Numbered from the stretch's first letter, positions 7,698 to 18,602 are shown. The stretch is DNA of 64,000 nt from Streptomyces albicerus (GCF_008905045.1 NZ_VWMY01000005.1:168532-232531), one strand, 5' to 3'. The notes: generated by a model from the sequence alone, not told the origin. Numbers and translations are program-made.

Positions 7698-8069
7698 CTA
7701 GCCGATGAGGGTCTTCTTCGGGCGGACCACGCAGAACTCGTTCCCCTCCGGATCGGCCAGTACGGTCCACGACTCGTTGCCGCTCTGGCCGACATCCGCC
7801 CGGCGGGCGCCGAGGGCGAGGAGACGCTCGATCTCGGCCTCCCGGTCCTCCGCGGCGGTCGTCAGATCGAGGTGCAGGCGGTTCTTGACGACCTTACGGT
7901 CCGTCACCGGCATGAAGCAGATGCCCACCGGCGCGGTCTCGTCCGGCCCGATCACGACCTCCCGCTCCCGCTCGGACAGGATCCGCCAGCCCAGCACCTC
8001 GGTCCAGAACCGTGCCAGGGCGGGCAGGTCGTGAGCGTCGATGACGATGTGGTGCAGCGAGACAGGCAT
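7698..8069 (-). CDS. VOC (glyoxalase/bleomycin resistance) family protein
   Basis: A 123-residue VOC-fold protein. The N-terminal strand '[24 protein letters not shown]' contains the first metal-ligand His position, '[25 protein letters not shown]' the second module strand, and '[15 protein letters not shown]' the final Glu-bearing strand. Such proteins bind metal and act as isomerases, dioxygenases or resistance proteins. ATG 8069 matches the family start; a longer in-frame extension upstream is GC-rich and unlike the family. The substrate is unknown. Confidence 0.85.
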   Translation of the reverse strand: MPVSLHHIVIDAHDLPALARFWTEVLGWRILSEREREVVIGPDETAPVGICFMPVTDRKVVKNRLHLDLTTAAEDREAEIERLLALGARRADVGQSGNESWTVLADPEGNEFCVVRPKKTLIG

Positions 8070-8194
8070 GTCGGCCAGTGTGCCCGGTGTCCGGCCGGAC
8101 AGGGTCTGGTCGGCCGGGATGGGCGCCTGGCAGGGCGGCGACTCCACCGCCGCCGGGGATGCCTGGGCTCATGCCGCGGACGACGTGGTCGCCT

Positions 8195-8757
8195 GGCTCT
8201 GGCGGAACTCGGGGGTACGACCGACCGGGCCGCGTCCCGAGCGCTCGACGTGGGTACCGGATCCGGTCCGGCGGCGCTCGCCGTGGCGCGGGCCGGGCTC
8301 CAGGCCGTGGGACTGGATCGGGATCCCGGCCTGCTGCGGGTCGCCTCAACCCGGGTGCGAGGCCGGGCTCACGGACACGGCGCGGTTCGTCGTGGGGGAC
8401 GCCATGGCGCTGCCGTTCCCGACAGACGCCTTCGACGTCGTCCTGTCCACCTTCGGCGTGATGTTCGCGCCCGACCCCGGCCGGGCCGCCGCCGAACCGG
8501 TCCGGGTCTGCCGCTCCGGGGGAGTGTTGAGGTACGTCCAGGTCCCTAACCCTCGGGGGAACACGCCGTCCGTGTCTTCGAGAACAAGCCCGGCCCGCTG
8601 TGTGCGCACCGTGCGGCTCTCGAGGCCGCCGGGCGCTGGGCTGTGCCCGAGCCGCTCTGGCCGAACTGTTCCACGCCGCCGACCAGGCCACCGATGGAAG
8701 CCTTCAGCTCGACGTTCCCCACCTGCTGGTCCTCGGAGGGTGGCCCGGGCAGGCGGG
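8195..8757 (+). pseudogene. Frameshifted SAM-dependent methyltransferase
   Basis: Fragments in three frames line up as one class I methyltransferase. '[19 protein letters not shown]' is motif I. After a shift near 8355, '[27 protein letters not shown]' gives motifs II-III, and 'RVCRSGGVL' the next strand. Further shifts lead to '[21 protein letters not shown]' and a C-terminal '[18 protein letters not shown]'. At least two frameshifts make it non-functional. Its layout matches the intact methyltransferase at 52.6 kb. Confidence 0.65.
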
Positions 8758-8767
8758 GAACTCCGAC

Positions 8768-9406
8768 CTACGCGGCAAGGCCCAGCGGGAGGGGCGCCCC
8801 GTCCGCGAAGCCGACCGTGACCCGTAGGGGCCCCGCGGTGCCGGGCACGGTGTGCAGGCCGTTGGGCTTTCCTCCGCACCAGCCTTCGATGACGTCGGCC
8901 GGGCCGGCCACGTCGATGCCGGTGATGCCAACGGGTTGACGGCGATGCGCGGCGCTGAGGACAGGAGGGCCTTCCGGCCAGTGGATGAGGCAGGGCAGGA
9001 AGCGCCGGTCGAAGTTCGAGCCGAAGCCGGCCAGCGTGTACGGCGGATAGCCGGGGCCGTCCGCGGGCGCCTCGACCACGGGCATCTCGTGGGTGACGGC
9101 GAGCTTGCGCAGCCGTTGTTCGTCCTCGACCGCCACCAGCCACGCCATCGGAACCAGCGGCTGCGAGGGGTGCGCGGCGAGTGCCTCCGTGTCGAACTCC
9201 AGCAGTGGCGGGGCGTCGGGCGCGGGGGCCTCACCGTTCGGATAGTGGATCTCCAGCGACTGACCATGCCGCAGCGGTACGACGAGGTTGGACAGCCCGA
9301 GACCCGGAATGGTCCGGCCGCGGGCGACCCCCAGACCGGCCCGACCGAGTACCTCCTCGGCGTCGGCCCTGGTCCGGGCGGCCAGCACGACGTGATCGAT
9401 CTCCAT
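8768..9406 (-). CDS. VOC/glyoxalase-like domain protein (two modules)
   Basis: A 212-residue protein of the glyoxalase-like type. '[26 protein letters not shown]' begins the first VOC half and the region after about residue 150 ('[20 protein letters not shown]') the second. ATG 9406 is preferred because AGGTGAG lies at the right distance; a GTG two codons upstream is possible. It is divergent from the serine hydrolase at 9614, with an AT-rich regulatory stretch between them. The substrate is unknown. Confidence 0.75.
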   Translation of the reverse strand: MEIDHVVLAARTRADAEEVLGRAGLGVARGRTIPGLGLSNLVVPLRHGQSLEIHYPNGEAPAPDAPPLLEFDTEALAAHPSQPLVPMAWLVAVEDEQRLRKLAVTHEMPVVEAPADGPGYPPYTLAGFGSNFDRRFLPCLIHWPEGPPVLSAAHRRQPVGITGIDVAGPADVIEGWCGGKPNGLHTVPGTAGPLRVTVGFADGAPLPLGLAA

Positions 9407-9481
9407 CGGCACTCACCTTTCACCGGATCCTGCCTGCACCGCGAGCGACACCAAAGCGAGTGACACCAAATTTATCCTTAA

Positions 9482-9496
9482 TGAAGTTCGTTTTCA
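9482..9496. promoter_or_regulatory. Zur/Fur-like imperfect palindrome
   Basis: TGAAGTTCGTTTTCA has the 7-1-7 layout of actinobacterial Zur/Fur boxes (TGAA ... TTCA) and sits in an unusually AT-rich patch (about 9467-9505) between the divergent VOC and serine hydrolase genes. The inner bases fit only partly, so the assignment is tentative. Confidence 0.3.
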
Positions 9497-9539
9497 ATAA
9501 TCAGTCTGCGTCGCACTCGGCGGCCGACGGTCACCAGCG

Positions 9540-9568
9540 TTGCCCCATATACCCCTCCTGGGTATTCT
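9540..9568 (+). promoter_or_regulatory. Promoter with CsoR-like operator before the serine hydrolase
   Basis: TTGCCC (9540-9545) and TATTCT (9563-9568) are spaced by 17 bp. Between and into the -10 lies ATACCCCTCCTGGGTAT (9549-9565), the same 17-bp class as the sites at 13514, 13561 and 25558. Occupation would block RNA polymerase, so the downstream gene is probably copper-induced. Confidence 0.55.
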
Positions 9569-9613
9569 GCCCGGTTGAGAACACGAGCCGAAGTCACGGA
9601 GGGAGCGGGCACG

Positions 9614-10708
9614 ATGGACGTCGAAGGATTCGCCGCGGACGGATACGACGCCGTGCGCAAGGTCTTCCAGAGGCTGGTGGACGACGGTCAGGAAACGGGG
9701 GCGGGCCTGTCGGTCTGGCGGGAGGGCCGCGAGGTCGTCCGACTGAACGCGGGGTGGGCCGACGCCGGGCAGAGCCGGCCCTGGCGTGATGACACCCTGG
9801 TCCAGCCCTACTCGCTGTCGAAGGCGTTCGTCACGCTCGCCGCCCTGGTGGCGGTCCGCCAGGGCGCACTGGCACTGGACGAGCCGATCGCCAAGTACTG
9901 GCGCGAGTACGGGGTCCGGGGCAAGGAGCGGACCACCCTCCGTCAGGTGCTCACACACCGTGCCGGGCAGCCGCGTTTCGCGCCCGAAGCCGCGGACCTC
10001 GACCTGCTGGACGACAGCGGGCTGCGGGCGAGCCTGGTACAGGCGGCGCCGGAGTACGTTCCCGGGACGTCACTCGGGGAACACGCCCTGACTTACGGCC
10101 ACTTGGTCGACGGCGTGCTGCGCGCGGGCGCCGGGACGACGCTGGGAGAGATGTTCAACGACGTGGTGCGTCCCGCTCTGGGGCTCGACGCCTGGTTCGG
10201 CGTGCCGGATCAGGAACTGGACCGGGTCGCCGACCTGGAGTACGCGGATCCGGACTGGCCCAGGCAGCTGCACGCGGCACCGTGGCTCCAGATCCCCGCC
10301 GGCGTGCTGGACACGGAGCACGCCAACTCCCGGGCCTGGCGGCAGTCGGTCTTCGGAGCGGTCAACCTGCACACCACCGCGACCGCCATGGCTGCGTTCT
10401 TCTCCCGCCTCACCAGCGAGGACGGGCCGGTACGCGAACTCCTGGGGCCGCACCTGCACACCGAGCTCCTCACTTCCCAAGTCACCGACTACGACGAGGT
10501 CTTCGGCACCAGGATCACCTGGACGCTGGGCTTCGTACGCGACAAGGGCAAGATCGCCAAGGGCGGGATCGGCGGCTCGGCCGCGTGGTGGTCGCTCCGA
10601 CATCACCACGCCTGCGCCTATCTGACGCGTCGCTTGGCCGACCATTCCAGGGCTGCCGAGATCGCCGCGGCCCTGGGCGACGACCTGACCGTGGTGGGCG
10701 AGGACTGA
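9614..10708 (+). CDS. Serine hydrolase of the beta-lactamase/EstB family
   Basis: A 364-residue class C beta-lactamase-like esterase. The catalytic S-x-x-K is SLSK at 67-70; 'LTYGHLVDG' at about residue 160 supplies the Tyr motif, and a C-terminal 'GGIGGSAAWWS' takes the place of the KTG-like strand. No signal peptide is seen, so it acts in the cytoplasm. ATG 9614 has GGAGGGAG upstream. It lies behind a CsoR-like operator and ends at a hairpin shared with copA. An ester or amide substrate is likely but not identifiable. Confidence 0.85.
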   Translation: MDVEGFAADGYDAVRKVFQRLVDDGQETGAGLSVWREGREVVRLNAGWADAGQSRPWRDDTLVQPYSLSKAFVTLAALVAVRQGALALDEPIAKYWREYGVRGKERTTLRQVLTHRAGQPRFAPEAADLDLLDDSGLRASLVQAAPEYVPGTSLGEHALTYGHLVDGVLRAGAGTTLGEMFNDVVRPALGLDAWFGVPDQELDRVADLEYADPDWPRQLHAAPWLQIPAGVLDTEHANSRAWRQSVFGAVNLHTTATAMAAFFSRLTSEDGPVRELLGPHLHTELLTSQVTDYDEVFGTRITWTLGFVRDKGKIAKGGIGGSAAWWSLRHHHACAYLTRRLADHSRAAEIAAALGDDLTVVGED

Positions 10709-10748
10709 GCGCCTGAGCCCGGCCCGCACAGCCCCCGAGCGGACCGGA

Positions 10749-10778
10749 GCCGGGGCGGACCGGTCGGTCCGCCCCGGC
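10749..10778. terminator. Bidirectional hairpin terminator
   Basis: Thirteen-base arms, GCCGGGGCGGACC and its exact complement, flank a four-base loop. It lies between the convergent serine hydrolase and copA genes. There is no T-run, as is usual in Streptomyces. Confidence 0.75.
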
Positions 10779-10826
10779 GGGGGCGAGGCAGCTGGTTGGT
10801 TCACGGGGATGAGGCATCTGGTGGGT

Positions 10827-13085
<2,259 letters not shown>

Positions 13086-13161
13086 GGCTGCTCCTCGTAC
13101 GGGGGTGGGTGGCCGGGACCCCGCGTTGTCCCGGCCTCGGCGGATGCGGGGGAGTGCGGGG

Positions 13162-13446
13162 TCAGGCCCGGCCGGTCAGCTCGTAGCCGGCGTCGTCCAC
13201 GACCTCGGCGATCAGGGTGTCGTCCGGCTCGGCGGCGCTGACGACGGTGACCCGACCTGTTTCCAGGTCGACGTCGACCTCGGTCACGCCGTCCAGCTCG
13301 CCGATGACCTTGGTGAGTGTGGCCTTGCAGTGGCCACAGGTCATCCCGGAGACGGCGTACGTGGTCGTGACGCCCTCGGTGGTTGTCGCCTGGCCGGAGG
13401 TGCCGGTCGAGCAGGTGCCGTCGGTGGAGCAGCAGGACGAGGACAT
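13162..13446 (-). CDS. copZ: Copper chaperone CopZ-like (HMA domain)
   Basis: A 94-residue cytoplasmic copper chaperone. The HMA domain (about 27-94) has 'GMTCGHC', which binds Cu(I), and ends '[10 protein letters not shown]'. Residues 1-25 form an extra tail with CC and a further Cys ([11 protein letters not shown]), uncommon in short CopZ proteins, that may bind additional metal. ATG 13446 is set by AGGAGGA just upstream. First gene of the copZ-copA operon, behind a divergent CsoR-like promoter. Confidence 0.92.
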   Translation of the reverse strand: MSSSCCSTDGTCSTGTSGQATTTEGVTTTYAVSGMTCGHCKATLTKVIGELDGVTEVDVDLETGRVTVVSAAEPDDTLIAEVVDDAGYELTGRA

Positions 13447-13510
13447 GGGTTCCTCCTGATGGATAAGGTTGCTGGTCGGATACGGGGCGGGGGTATCCGC
13501 ACCGAGGTCA

Positions 13511-13539
13511 TTTATACCCCCAGTGGGTATCTGGTGCAA
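13511..13539 (-). promoter_or_regulatory. copZ-copA promoter with CsoR-like operator
   Basis: On the minus strand TTGCAC (complement of 13534-13539) and TATAAA (complement of 13511-13516) are 17 bp apart. ATACCCCCAGTGGGTAT (13514-13530) fills the spacer. This is the expected placement for a CsoR repressor released by copper. The csoR gene itself is not in this window. Confidence 0.7.
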
Positions 13540-13552
13540 GCGTCTGACGGCC

Positions 13553-13580
13553 TTGACTTTATACCCCCTAGGGGTATGTT
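13553..13580 (+). promoter_or_regulatory. Divergent promoter with second CsoR-like operator
   Basis: TTGACT (13553-13558) and TATGTT (13575-13580) are 16 bp apart, with ATACCCCCTAGGGGTAT (13561-13577), a nearly perfect palindrome, between them. It drives the secreted protein at 13643. Confidence 0.7.
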
Positions 13581-13642
13581 GAAGTGCGTGGAGGGCCACG
13601 TACCCAAGCCACCGCCCCCACTCGACCCCACAGGAGACGGCC

Positions 13643-14632
13643 ATGCACACCGGAGTGAAGATCACCGCGTTCGCCGCCGCACTCGCCGCGACCTTCGGCA
13701 CTGCCTACGGCGTGGGCCAGGGCATCGACCCCGTCGTCGGGGACGGCGAATCCGCGACCCACGACACCCACACCGAGGCGTCACCGACACCGGAGGGAGG
13801 CGGCGGCCACGCGGAGCACGAGTCGGCGGCGGGGGGCGAGTCGAGGCCGGCCGGCGGACTGCAGATCTCCGAAGGCGGCTACACCCTCGATCTCGAGACT
13901 CCGCGCGTCGAGGCCCGGCAGCGCGCCGACCTGCGCTTCGCCATCCGGGACGAGAGCGGTCGCGCGGTGACCTCGTACCAGCGCGAACACGACAAGGAAC
14001 TCCACCTCATCGTGGCCTCACGCGACCTGGTCACCTATCGCCACCTGCACCCCACCCGCGCCGCCGACGGAACCTGGAGCATCCCCGTCGAGCTGCCCCG
14101 GGCGGGCGGCTACCGCGTCTTCGCCGACTTCACCCCGGCGAAGAAGGGGGTCGAGAACCTCACCCTCGGCGCCGACCTCGCGGCCTCGGGCCCCTACGAG
14201 CCGCAGGAACTGCCGACGCCGAGCACCACGGCCAAGACCGGCGGATACGAGGTCAAGCTGGCCGGTGGCCTGCGCCCGGGCGCGGCAGGCGAACTGGAGC
14301 TGAACGTCTCCCGCAACGGCAAGCCCGTCACCGACCTCCAGCCCTACCTCGGTGCGTACGGCCACCTCGTGGCCCTGCGCTCCGGCGACCTCGCCTATCT
14401 CCACGTCCACCCCAACGGCGAACCCGGCGACGGCAGGACGAAGTCGGGCCCCGGCATCTCCTTCACCGCCACCGCGCCCAGCACCGGCACCTACCGCCTC
14501 TTCCTCGACTTCAAGCACCAGGGCGTGGTCCGGACCGCCGCGTTCACCGTCCACGCCGGAACGGCGGCGGCGAGCGGAGACGGCGACCAGAGCGAGGCCA
14601 CCGAAGAGGCTTCGGGCGGCCACCAGCACTGA
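13643..14632 (+). CDS. Secreted copper-linked protein, His-rich
   Basis: A 329-residue exported protein found next to copper genes in Streptomyces. The N-terminus (residues 1-27, ...FAAALAATFGTAYGVGQG) is a signal or anchor helix. A His/Glu-rich linker follows (about 40-65). Two beta-rich repeats then show the pattern 'DLVTYRHLHPTRAADGTW' and 'GDLAYLHVHPNGEP', whose HLHP/HVHP motifs suggest metal binding outside the membrane. The C-terminus ends GGHQH. RBS AGGAG precedes ATG 13643. It is driven by the CsoR-like divergent promoter, so it is probably induced by copper. The biochemical role is not established. Confidence 0.8.
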   Translation: MHTGVKITAFAAALAATFGTAYGVGQGIDPVVGDGESATHDTHTEASPTPEGGGGHAEHESAAGGESRPAGGLQISEGGYTLDLETPRVEARQRADLRFAIRDESGRAVTSYQREHDKELHLIVASRDLVTYRHLHPTRAADGTWSIPVELPRAGGYRVFADFTPAKKGVENLTLGADLAASGPYEPQELPTPSTTAKTGGYEVKLAGGLRPGAAGELELNVSRNGKPVTDLQPYLGAYGHLVALRSGDLAYLHVHPNGEPGDGRTKSGPGISFTATAPSTGTYRLFLDFKHQGVVRTAAFTVHAGTAAASGDGDQSEATEEASGGHQH

Positions 14633-14704
14633 TCGGGCGGCCACCAGACGGAGTTGACCTTGCGTCACTCCGCTCCCACTCGTCCTGAGTCGGATCGCCG
14701 TCCG

Positions 14705-14727
14705 CTACGTACTAAGGGTGTACGTAG
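14705..14727 (+). promoter_or_regulatory. Palindromic operator, candidate BlaI-type site
   Basis: Perfect 8-bp arms CTACGTAC (14705-14712) and GTACGTAG (14720-14727) around seven bases. Its right part reads CTAAG, six bases, CGTAG (14712-14727), a pattern repeated before three other genes in this window (16757, 23885, 25253). It lies 52 bp upstream of the DUF5134 gene. Confidence 0.55.
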
Positions 14728-14778
14728 TAGGCGATCGGCGAGCCGGGCAACGGGCCGGCTCCCGCGAGGGGTGGCGAC

Positions 14779-15507
14779 ATGACGGGTCCGCTTCTGGGCT
14801 GGACGTTGGTGGTGTTGGGAGTCGGTGTGGCCATCGGCAACCTGCTCCGAATGGCCCTGGTCAGAGGCTGGGCACGGTACGAAGCGGCGGCCGAGGTCGC
14901 GATGGGCGCGGGGATGGCGATGATGGCCGCACCTCCGACGGCGGGCGCCTACGGCACGTACGGCGCGTGGTGGGCCGCGGTCTTCGGCGCGCTCTGTCTC
15001 GGCGGAGTGGCGCTGTCCGTACGGCATGCGTCCCGAGGCGGTCTGCGGCACCTGCGCCACGGGGCCCACCTCGTCATCGGCAGCGCCGCCATGGTGCTCA
15101 TGACGCTGGCCATGCCGGGAAGCACGTCCTCACCCGCGCTCGCACTGGTCGGTTCCGCCGGGCACGGAGCCATGCCGGGAATGGAGGGCATGGCCGGAAT
15201 GGAGGGTATGGGCGCTCACGGCCACGGCGGCACGGCGGATGCCGCCGCCTCCACGGAAGGTGCGCTCGTATGGCGTGCGGCCTTCTGGGCGTTGGCCCTG
15301 TACTTCCTGATCTTCATGGCCCTGGCCGTACGCGCCCGGGTACGCGGTACCGACGGGATGCCGCGGGCCGTGGTGGGCGAAGGACGGGCTCGCCACCGTC
15401 GCGCGCCCCGGGATCCCTCGGTGCTCTCCGTGCCGAACGCACGCCTCGCCGGTCATGTCGGCATGGGCGGATCGATGGCGACGATGCTGTTGATGATGGC
15501 TGCCTGA
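14779..15507 (+). CDS. DUF5134 membrane protein
   Basis: A 242-residue polytopic membrane protein with about five hydrophobic helices, such as 'GWTLVVLGVGVAIGNLL' and 'HLVIGSAAMVLMTLAM'. A Met/His-rich loop around residues 130-155 (PGMEGMAGMEGMGAHGHGG) could bind copper or another soft metal. DUF5134 proteins occur in Streptomyces near metal and M56/BlaI genes; their function is unknown. RBS GAGGGG precedes ATG 14779. It converges with the L,D-transpeptidase gene. Confidence 0.8.
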   Translation: MTGPLLGWTLVVLGVGVAIGNLLRMALVRGWARYEAAAEVAMGAGMAMMAAPPTAGAYGTYGAWWAAVFGALCLGGVALSVRHASRGGLRHLRHGAHLVIGSAAMVLMTLAMPGSTSSPALALVGSAGHGAMPGMEGMAGMEGMGAHGHGGTADAAASTEGALVWRAAFWALALYFLIFMALAVRARVRGTDGMPRAVVGEGRARHRRAPRDPSVLSVPNARLAGHVGMGGSMATMLLMMAA

Positions 15508-15525
15508 CGGTGGCCGAGGGCCTGG

Positions 15526-16731
15526 TCAGCGCAGCGCGCTGCCTTCCTTCCAGGTGTCCCAGTCGACGTTCCAGTCGCCGTAGCCGTTGTTGGCCGCCAC
15601 GGTGTCGACGGAGTTGACTACGGTGACCGGGTCGCCGAGGTGGACCTGGTCGTAGAACCACTTGGCGTCACTCGTGCTCATGCCGATGCAGCCGTGGCTG
15701 CCGTTGACCACGCCGAACTTGCCCTCGTTCCACGGCGCCGCGTGGGCGTAGGTTCCGGACGGGGTCAGCTGGACGTCCCACTTGACCTCGCCGAGGTCGT
15801 ACGCCTCGGGGCCGAAGATGCCGACGGTGTCCGAGTTCATGCGCAGGGTCGGCACCTTGCCGAGTACGACCATCGTGCCGTTCCACGTCTCGAAGCCCTT
15901 TTTGCCGGCGGAGATCTTCAGGGTCCGGAGCGTCTTGCCGTTCCTGGCGACCGTCATCGTCTTCTTCCTGGCGTCGACGGTGCTGGTCACGGCGTCGCCT
16001 ATCCGGAAGTTCACGACGCGCTGCTGCGTGCCGTAGACCCCGCCGCCCGCGTTGACGCCCGCGAGATCCATGCGCAGGGTGACCTCGGTGCCGGTCTTCC
16101 AGTACGTCTCGGGGCGGTAGTCGACGCGGTCCTTGCCGTCGCGGTCCTTCATCCAGCTCCAGGAGCCTTCGACCGCCGGAGAAGCGGTGACCTTCAGCTT
16201 CCGCTCGACCGCCGCCTTGTCGCGAATCGGCTTGTTGAACGTGATCGAGACCGGCATCGCCACGCCGACCTTCGTGCCCTTGTCGGGGAAGTAGGTGCCG
16301 ACGAAGGCGTTCCGCGCGGCCTCGGTGGTGAACGAAGTGGTCTTGTCGAGCGCCGATCCGCCGGACGCGGTGCCCCGCGCTTTCACGGTGTAAGTGGCGC
16401 CCGGGGCCAGGGGCGTGCTGGACGTCCACACGCTCTTGTCCTCGGACCAGGTGCCGGAGAGCTTGCCGGGGCCGGGAGAGCCGACCTCGACCGACGACAG
16501 GGATCCGCCCTGAGCGCGTACGGTCACTTTTCGGTTCACCGGCACCTTCCCCGTGCCGCTGCCGGGCTTCACGACGATCGCTGCCGGGCCGTTCTTGCCG
16601 TCGTTGTCCCCCGAGCCGCTGTCGTTCCCGCCGCCTCCGCTGCACGCGGCAAGAACGACGGCGGCGGCCGAGGCGAGTGCGAGCGGCTGCGCGGTCCGGC
16701 GGTTGAACCGTGGTGTCAGGCGCTTTCGCAT
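15526..16731 (-). CDS. L,D-transpeptidase lipoprotein (YkuD with Ig-like domains)
   Basis: A 401-residue cell-wall enzyme forming 3-3 cross-links in peptidoglycan. The lipobox LAAC places the lipidated Cys at 30. Two Ig-like modules fill about residues 45-250, as in mycobacterial-type Ldt proteins. The YkuD domain follows, with 'YAHAAPW' and the catalytic 'SHGCIGMS' (Cys348, His346). ATG 16731 has GAGGGA upstream. A palindromic site of the candidate BlaI class lies 26 bp before the start, suggesting envelope-stress control. Confidence 0.93.
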   Translation of the reverse strand: MRKRLTPRFNRRTAQPLALASAAAVVLAACSGGGGNDSGSGDNDGKNGPAAIVVKPGSGTGKVPVNRKVTVRAQGGSLSSVEVGSPGPGKLSGTWSEDKSVWTSSTPLAPGATYTVKARGTASGGSALDKTTSFTTEAARNAFVGTYFPDKGTKVGVAMPVSITFNKPIRDKAAVERKLKVTASPAVEGSWSWMKDRDGKDRVDYRPETYWKTGTEVTLRMDLAGVNAGGGVYGTQQRVVNFRIGDAVTSTVDARKKTMTVARNGKTLRTLKISAGKKGFETWNGTMVVLGKVPTLRMNSDTVGIFGPEAYDLGEVKWDVQLTPSGTYAHAAPWNEGKFGVVNGSHGCIGMSTSDAKWFYDQVHLGDPVTVVNSVDTVAANNGYGDWNVDWDTWKEGSALR

Positions 16732-16756
16732 GAGGTCGTCCCTCGTAGCTGAATAT

Positions 16757-16772
16757 CTAAGTTACTTCGTAG
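16757..16772 (-). promoter_or_regulatory. Candidate BlaI-type operator before the L,D-transpeptidase
   Basis: CTAAG TTACTT CGTAG on the plus strand, a 16-bp imperfect palindrome in an AT-rich patch. It shares its layout with the sites at 14712, 23885 and 25253. Confidence 0.45.
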
Positions 16773-17011
16773 ACGGGAGGTGGGAGCTCCCGGTTCTCGG
16801 TCGGCGGACCGTGTACCCCCCGTTCCACCGTGTATGAATCCGGTCGTCTAGGCATACACCGTGACGGTGGCGATACGCACTGCATTGACAGAGACAGTGT
16901 GTATCGATAAGGCTGGAGGTGTCAGTGAGGGGCCCGGACAGAGACCCCGAACACCGGATACGACGGCAGGGACACCGGCATGGCCGGCTCGAGATGCCCG
17001 AAGGGAACGCC

Positions 17012-17644
17012 ATGCTGATCGCCGAAGCCCGCGTCGAGACCGAACGCGCGAGCCGCTACCTCGTCCAACTCTGCGGCCACGCCCAGCAGATGGGACGGCG
17101 CCCGCACCATCGGCCACGCGTTCACGGCGGCGGTGACACGCACCGGCCCCCCGAGGTGCACGATGTCGACTGGTCCGACACCCATGGAACCGTTCGCCTG
17201 AGCCTGGGGCAGTGGACCATGCGGGCCACTCCGGAGGCCCTGGTGCTGCGCGCCGAGGCCCTCGACGAGGAAGACCTGCAGAGGATGCAGGACCTCATCG
17301 CCGCACGCCTCGAGAAGATCGGCAGACGCGATCACCTGACGGTGGCCTGGCAACGACCTGAAGCATCCCGTACGCACCACGGCGCGGATGACCGGACCGA
17401 CGGCCCGCCCTCGCCGCAGGAGCCGGGGCGGACCGGCCGTGCCGCACGCCCATGGACCCTCAAGGCAGTCGTCGGCATCGCGGCGCTGATGGTCGCCGCG
17501 CATCTGGTGCTGGGCGGCTCCGCGTTGGCGGCCTCGCGGTGGCTGGGCTGGGGCGTCGGTGCCATCGGCCTGGCGCTCGTCCTGGTGAAGGTCATCGGGA
17601 TGGGCGGCTTCGCCCTCCGCCACCGCCTCAGGCGCACGCGATGA
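17012..17644 (+). CDS. DUF2218 protein with C-terminal membrane hairpin
   Basis: A 210-residue protein. Residues 1-100 match DUF2218: 'EARVETERASRYLVQLCGHAQQM', then 'LSLGQWTMRATPEALVLRAEA'. These small domains are often fused or linked to metal and siderophore genes, with unknown activity. A Pro/Arg-rich linker leads to two hydrophobic helices (about 148-200). ATG 17012 follows AAGGGAA at good distance; ATG 16994 is an alternative. The fusion to a membrane hairpin is uncommon and would anchor the domain to the inner face of the membrane. Confidence 0.75.
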   Translation: MLIAEARVETERASRYLVQLCGHAQQMGRRPHHRPRVHGGGDTHRPPEVHDVDWSDTHGTVRLSLGQWTMRATPEALVLRAEALDEEDLQRMQDLIAARLEKIGRRDHLTVAWQRPEASRTHHGADDRTDGPPSPQEPGRTGRAARPWTLKAVVGIAALMVAAHLVLGGSALAASRWLGWGVGAIGLALVLVKVIGMGGFALRHRLRRTR

Positions 17645-17689
17645 CACTGCCGGCCGGCACGGCTGCGGCCTGGGCGAGTACCTGTTGGG

Positions 17690-17779
17690 TCGTGGAAGGG
17701 AACGATCGCGCTGTTCGTCCCCCTCGGCTGCGCCGTCATCTGCCGGCGACGAGTCCGCACCGCAGTTGGCCGGGAGTAG
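17690..17779 (+). pseudogene. Possible remnant of a membrane-protein C-terminus
   Basis: One frame encodes 'WKGTIALFVPLGCAVICRRR' and ends at TAG 17777-17779, resembling a final transmembrane helix with a basic tail. There is no start codon or upstream domain. The function is unknown and the call is weak. Confidence 0.2.
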
Positions 17780-17855
17780 GGGCAGGCTGTGCGCCCCAGG
17801 AGAGGGCCTGCTCGATGCGTCAGAACGCCCTCATGGCAGGCGGGCCCGTGCAGCC

Positions 17856-18602
17856 TCACATCCGGGATCTCAGCACGTCGACCTCACAGCCCGGCGTGAA
17901 CGGGTCGAAGCCGTGCTCGATAAGCCAGCGAACAATCAGCAGGCTTCGCAACGACCACCACGCGTGGATCACGTCGAGGGCGATGTCGGTGCCATAGCCG
18001 GCGATGACGTCGTCGAGGTGCTCCTCGTGTCCGAGCGTGAAGGTGGCGAGGTCGTACAGGGCATCACCGTGGCCCGCCTCGGACCAGTCGATGATGCCCG
18101 TGACCTCGTCGCCGTCGACGAAGACGTGCGCGATCTGCAGGTCGCCGTGCGTGAACGCCGGAGTCCACGGCCGGAGCGCCGCCTCGGCGACCCGGCGGTT
18201 GCGGGTGACCAGGTCGGCGGGCAGGACGCCGTTCGTCACGAGCCACTCGCACTCGTCGTCGAGTTCCGCCGCCAGCGCGACGATGCTCCGGCCGGCCCGG
18301 CCGGGCCGGGGCGGCAGCGGCGCGTCGTGCAGCTTCCGGATGGCGGCGCCCGCCGCGGCCCACGCCGCCGGCGACCCGGTCGACGGCCCGCCGAGGCGCC
18401 CGAGCGTCGTCCCCGGGAGTGCGGCGATCGCGAGCACGGGCGGCTTGCGCCACAGGACCTCCGGGGTCGGGACCGGCGCGAGGGCCATCGCCTCGACCTC
18501 GGCGTCGATGCGCGCCTGATCGGCGTCCACCTTCAGGAACACGTCGCCGACGCGCAGGGTCGCGCGCTCGGAATGGGCGACGACGACTTTGACCTCATCC
18601 AT
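17856..18602 (-). CDS. Aminoglycoside phosphotransferase-like kinase
   Basis: A 248-residue APH/choline-kinase fold protein. The catalytic loop is 'THGDLQIAHVFVDGD' with the Brenner HGD motif, and the Mg-binding 'GIIDWSEAGHGD' takes the DFG position. The N-lobe Lys is in 'VFLKVDADQ'. Such enzymes phosphorylate aminoglycosides, macrolides or metabolites. ATG 18602 is the natural start. It stands alone; the substrate is unknown and resistance should not be assumed. Confidence 0.85.
   Translation of the reverse strand: MDEVKVVVAHSERATLRVGDVFLKVDADQARIDAEVEAMALAPVPTPEVLWRKPPVLAIAALPGTTLGRLGGPSTGSPAAWAAAGAAIRKLHDAPLPPRPGRAGRSIVALAAELDDECEWLVTNGVLPADLVTRNRRVAEAALRPWTPAFTHGDLQIAHVFVDGDEVTGIIDWSEAGHGDALYDLATFTLGHEEHLDDVIAGYGTDIALDVIHAWWSLRSLLIVRWLIEHGFDPFTPGCEVDVLRSRM

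Noticed and set aside
17856..18602. An antibiotic resistance gene
   Set aside because: The APH fold is clear, but the family has many substrates and there is no resistance-gene context.
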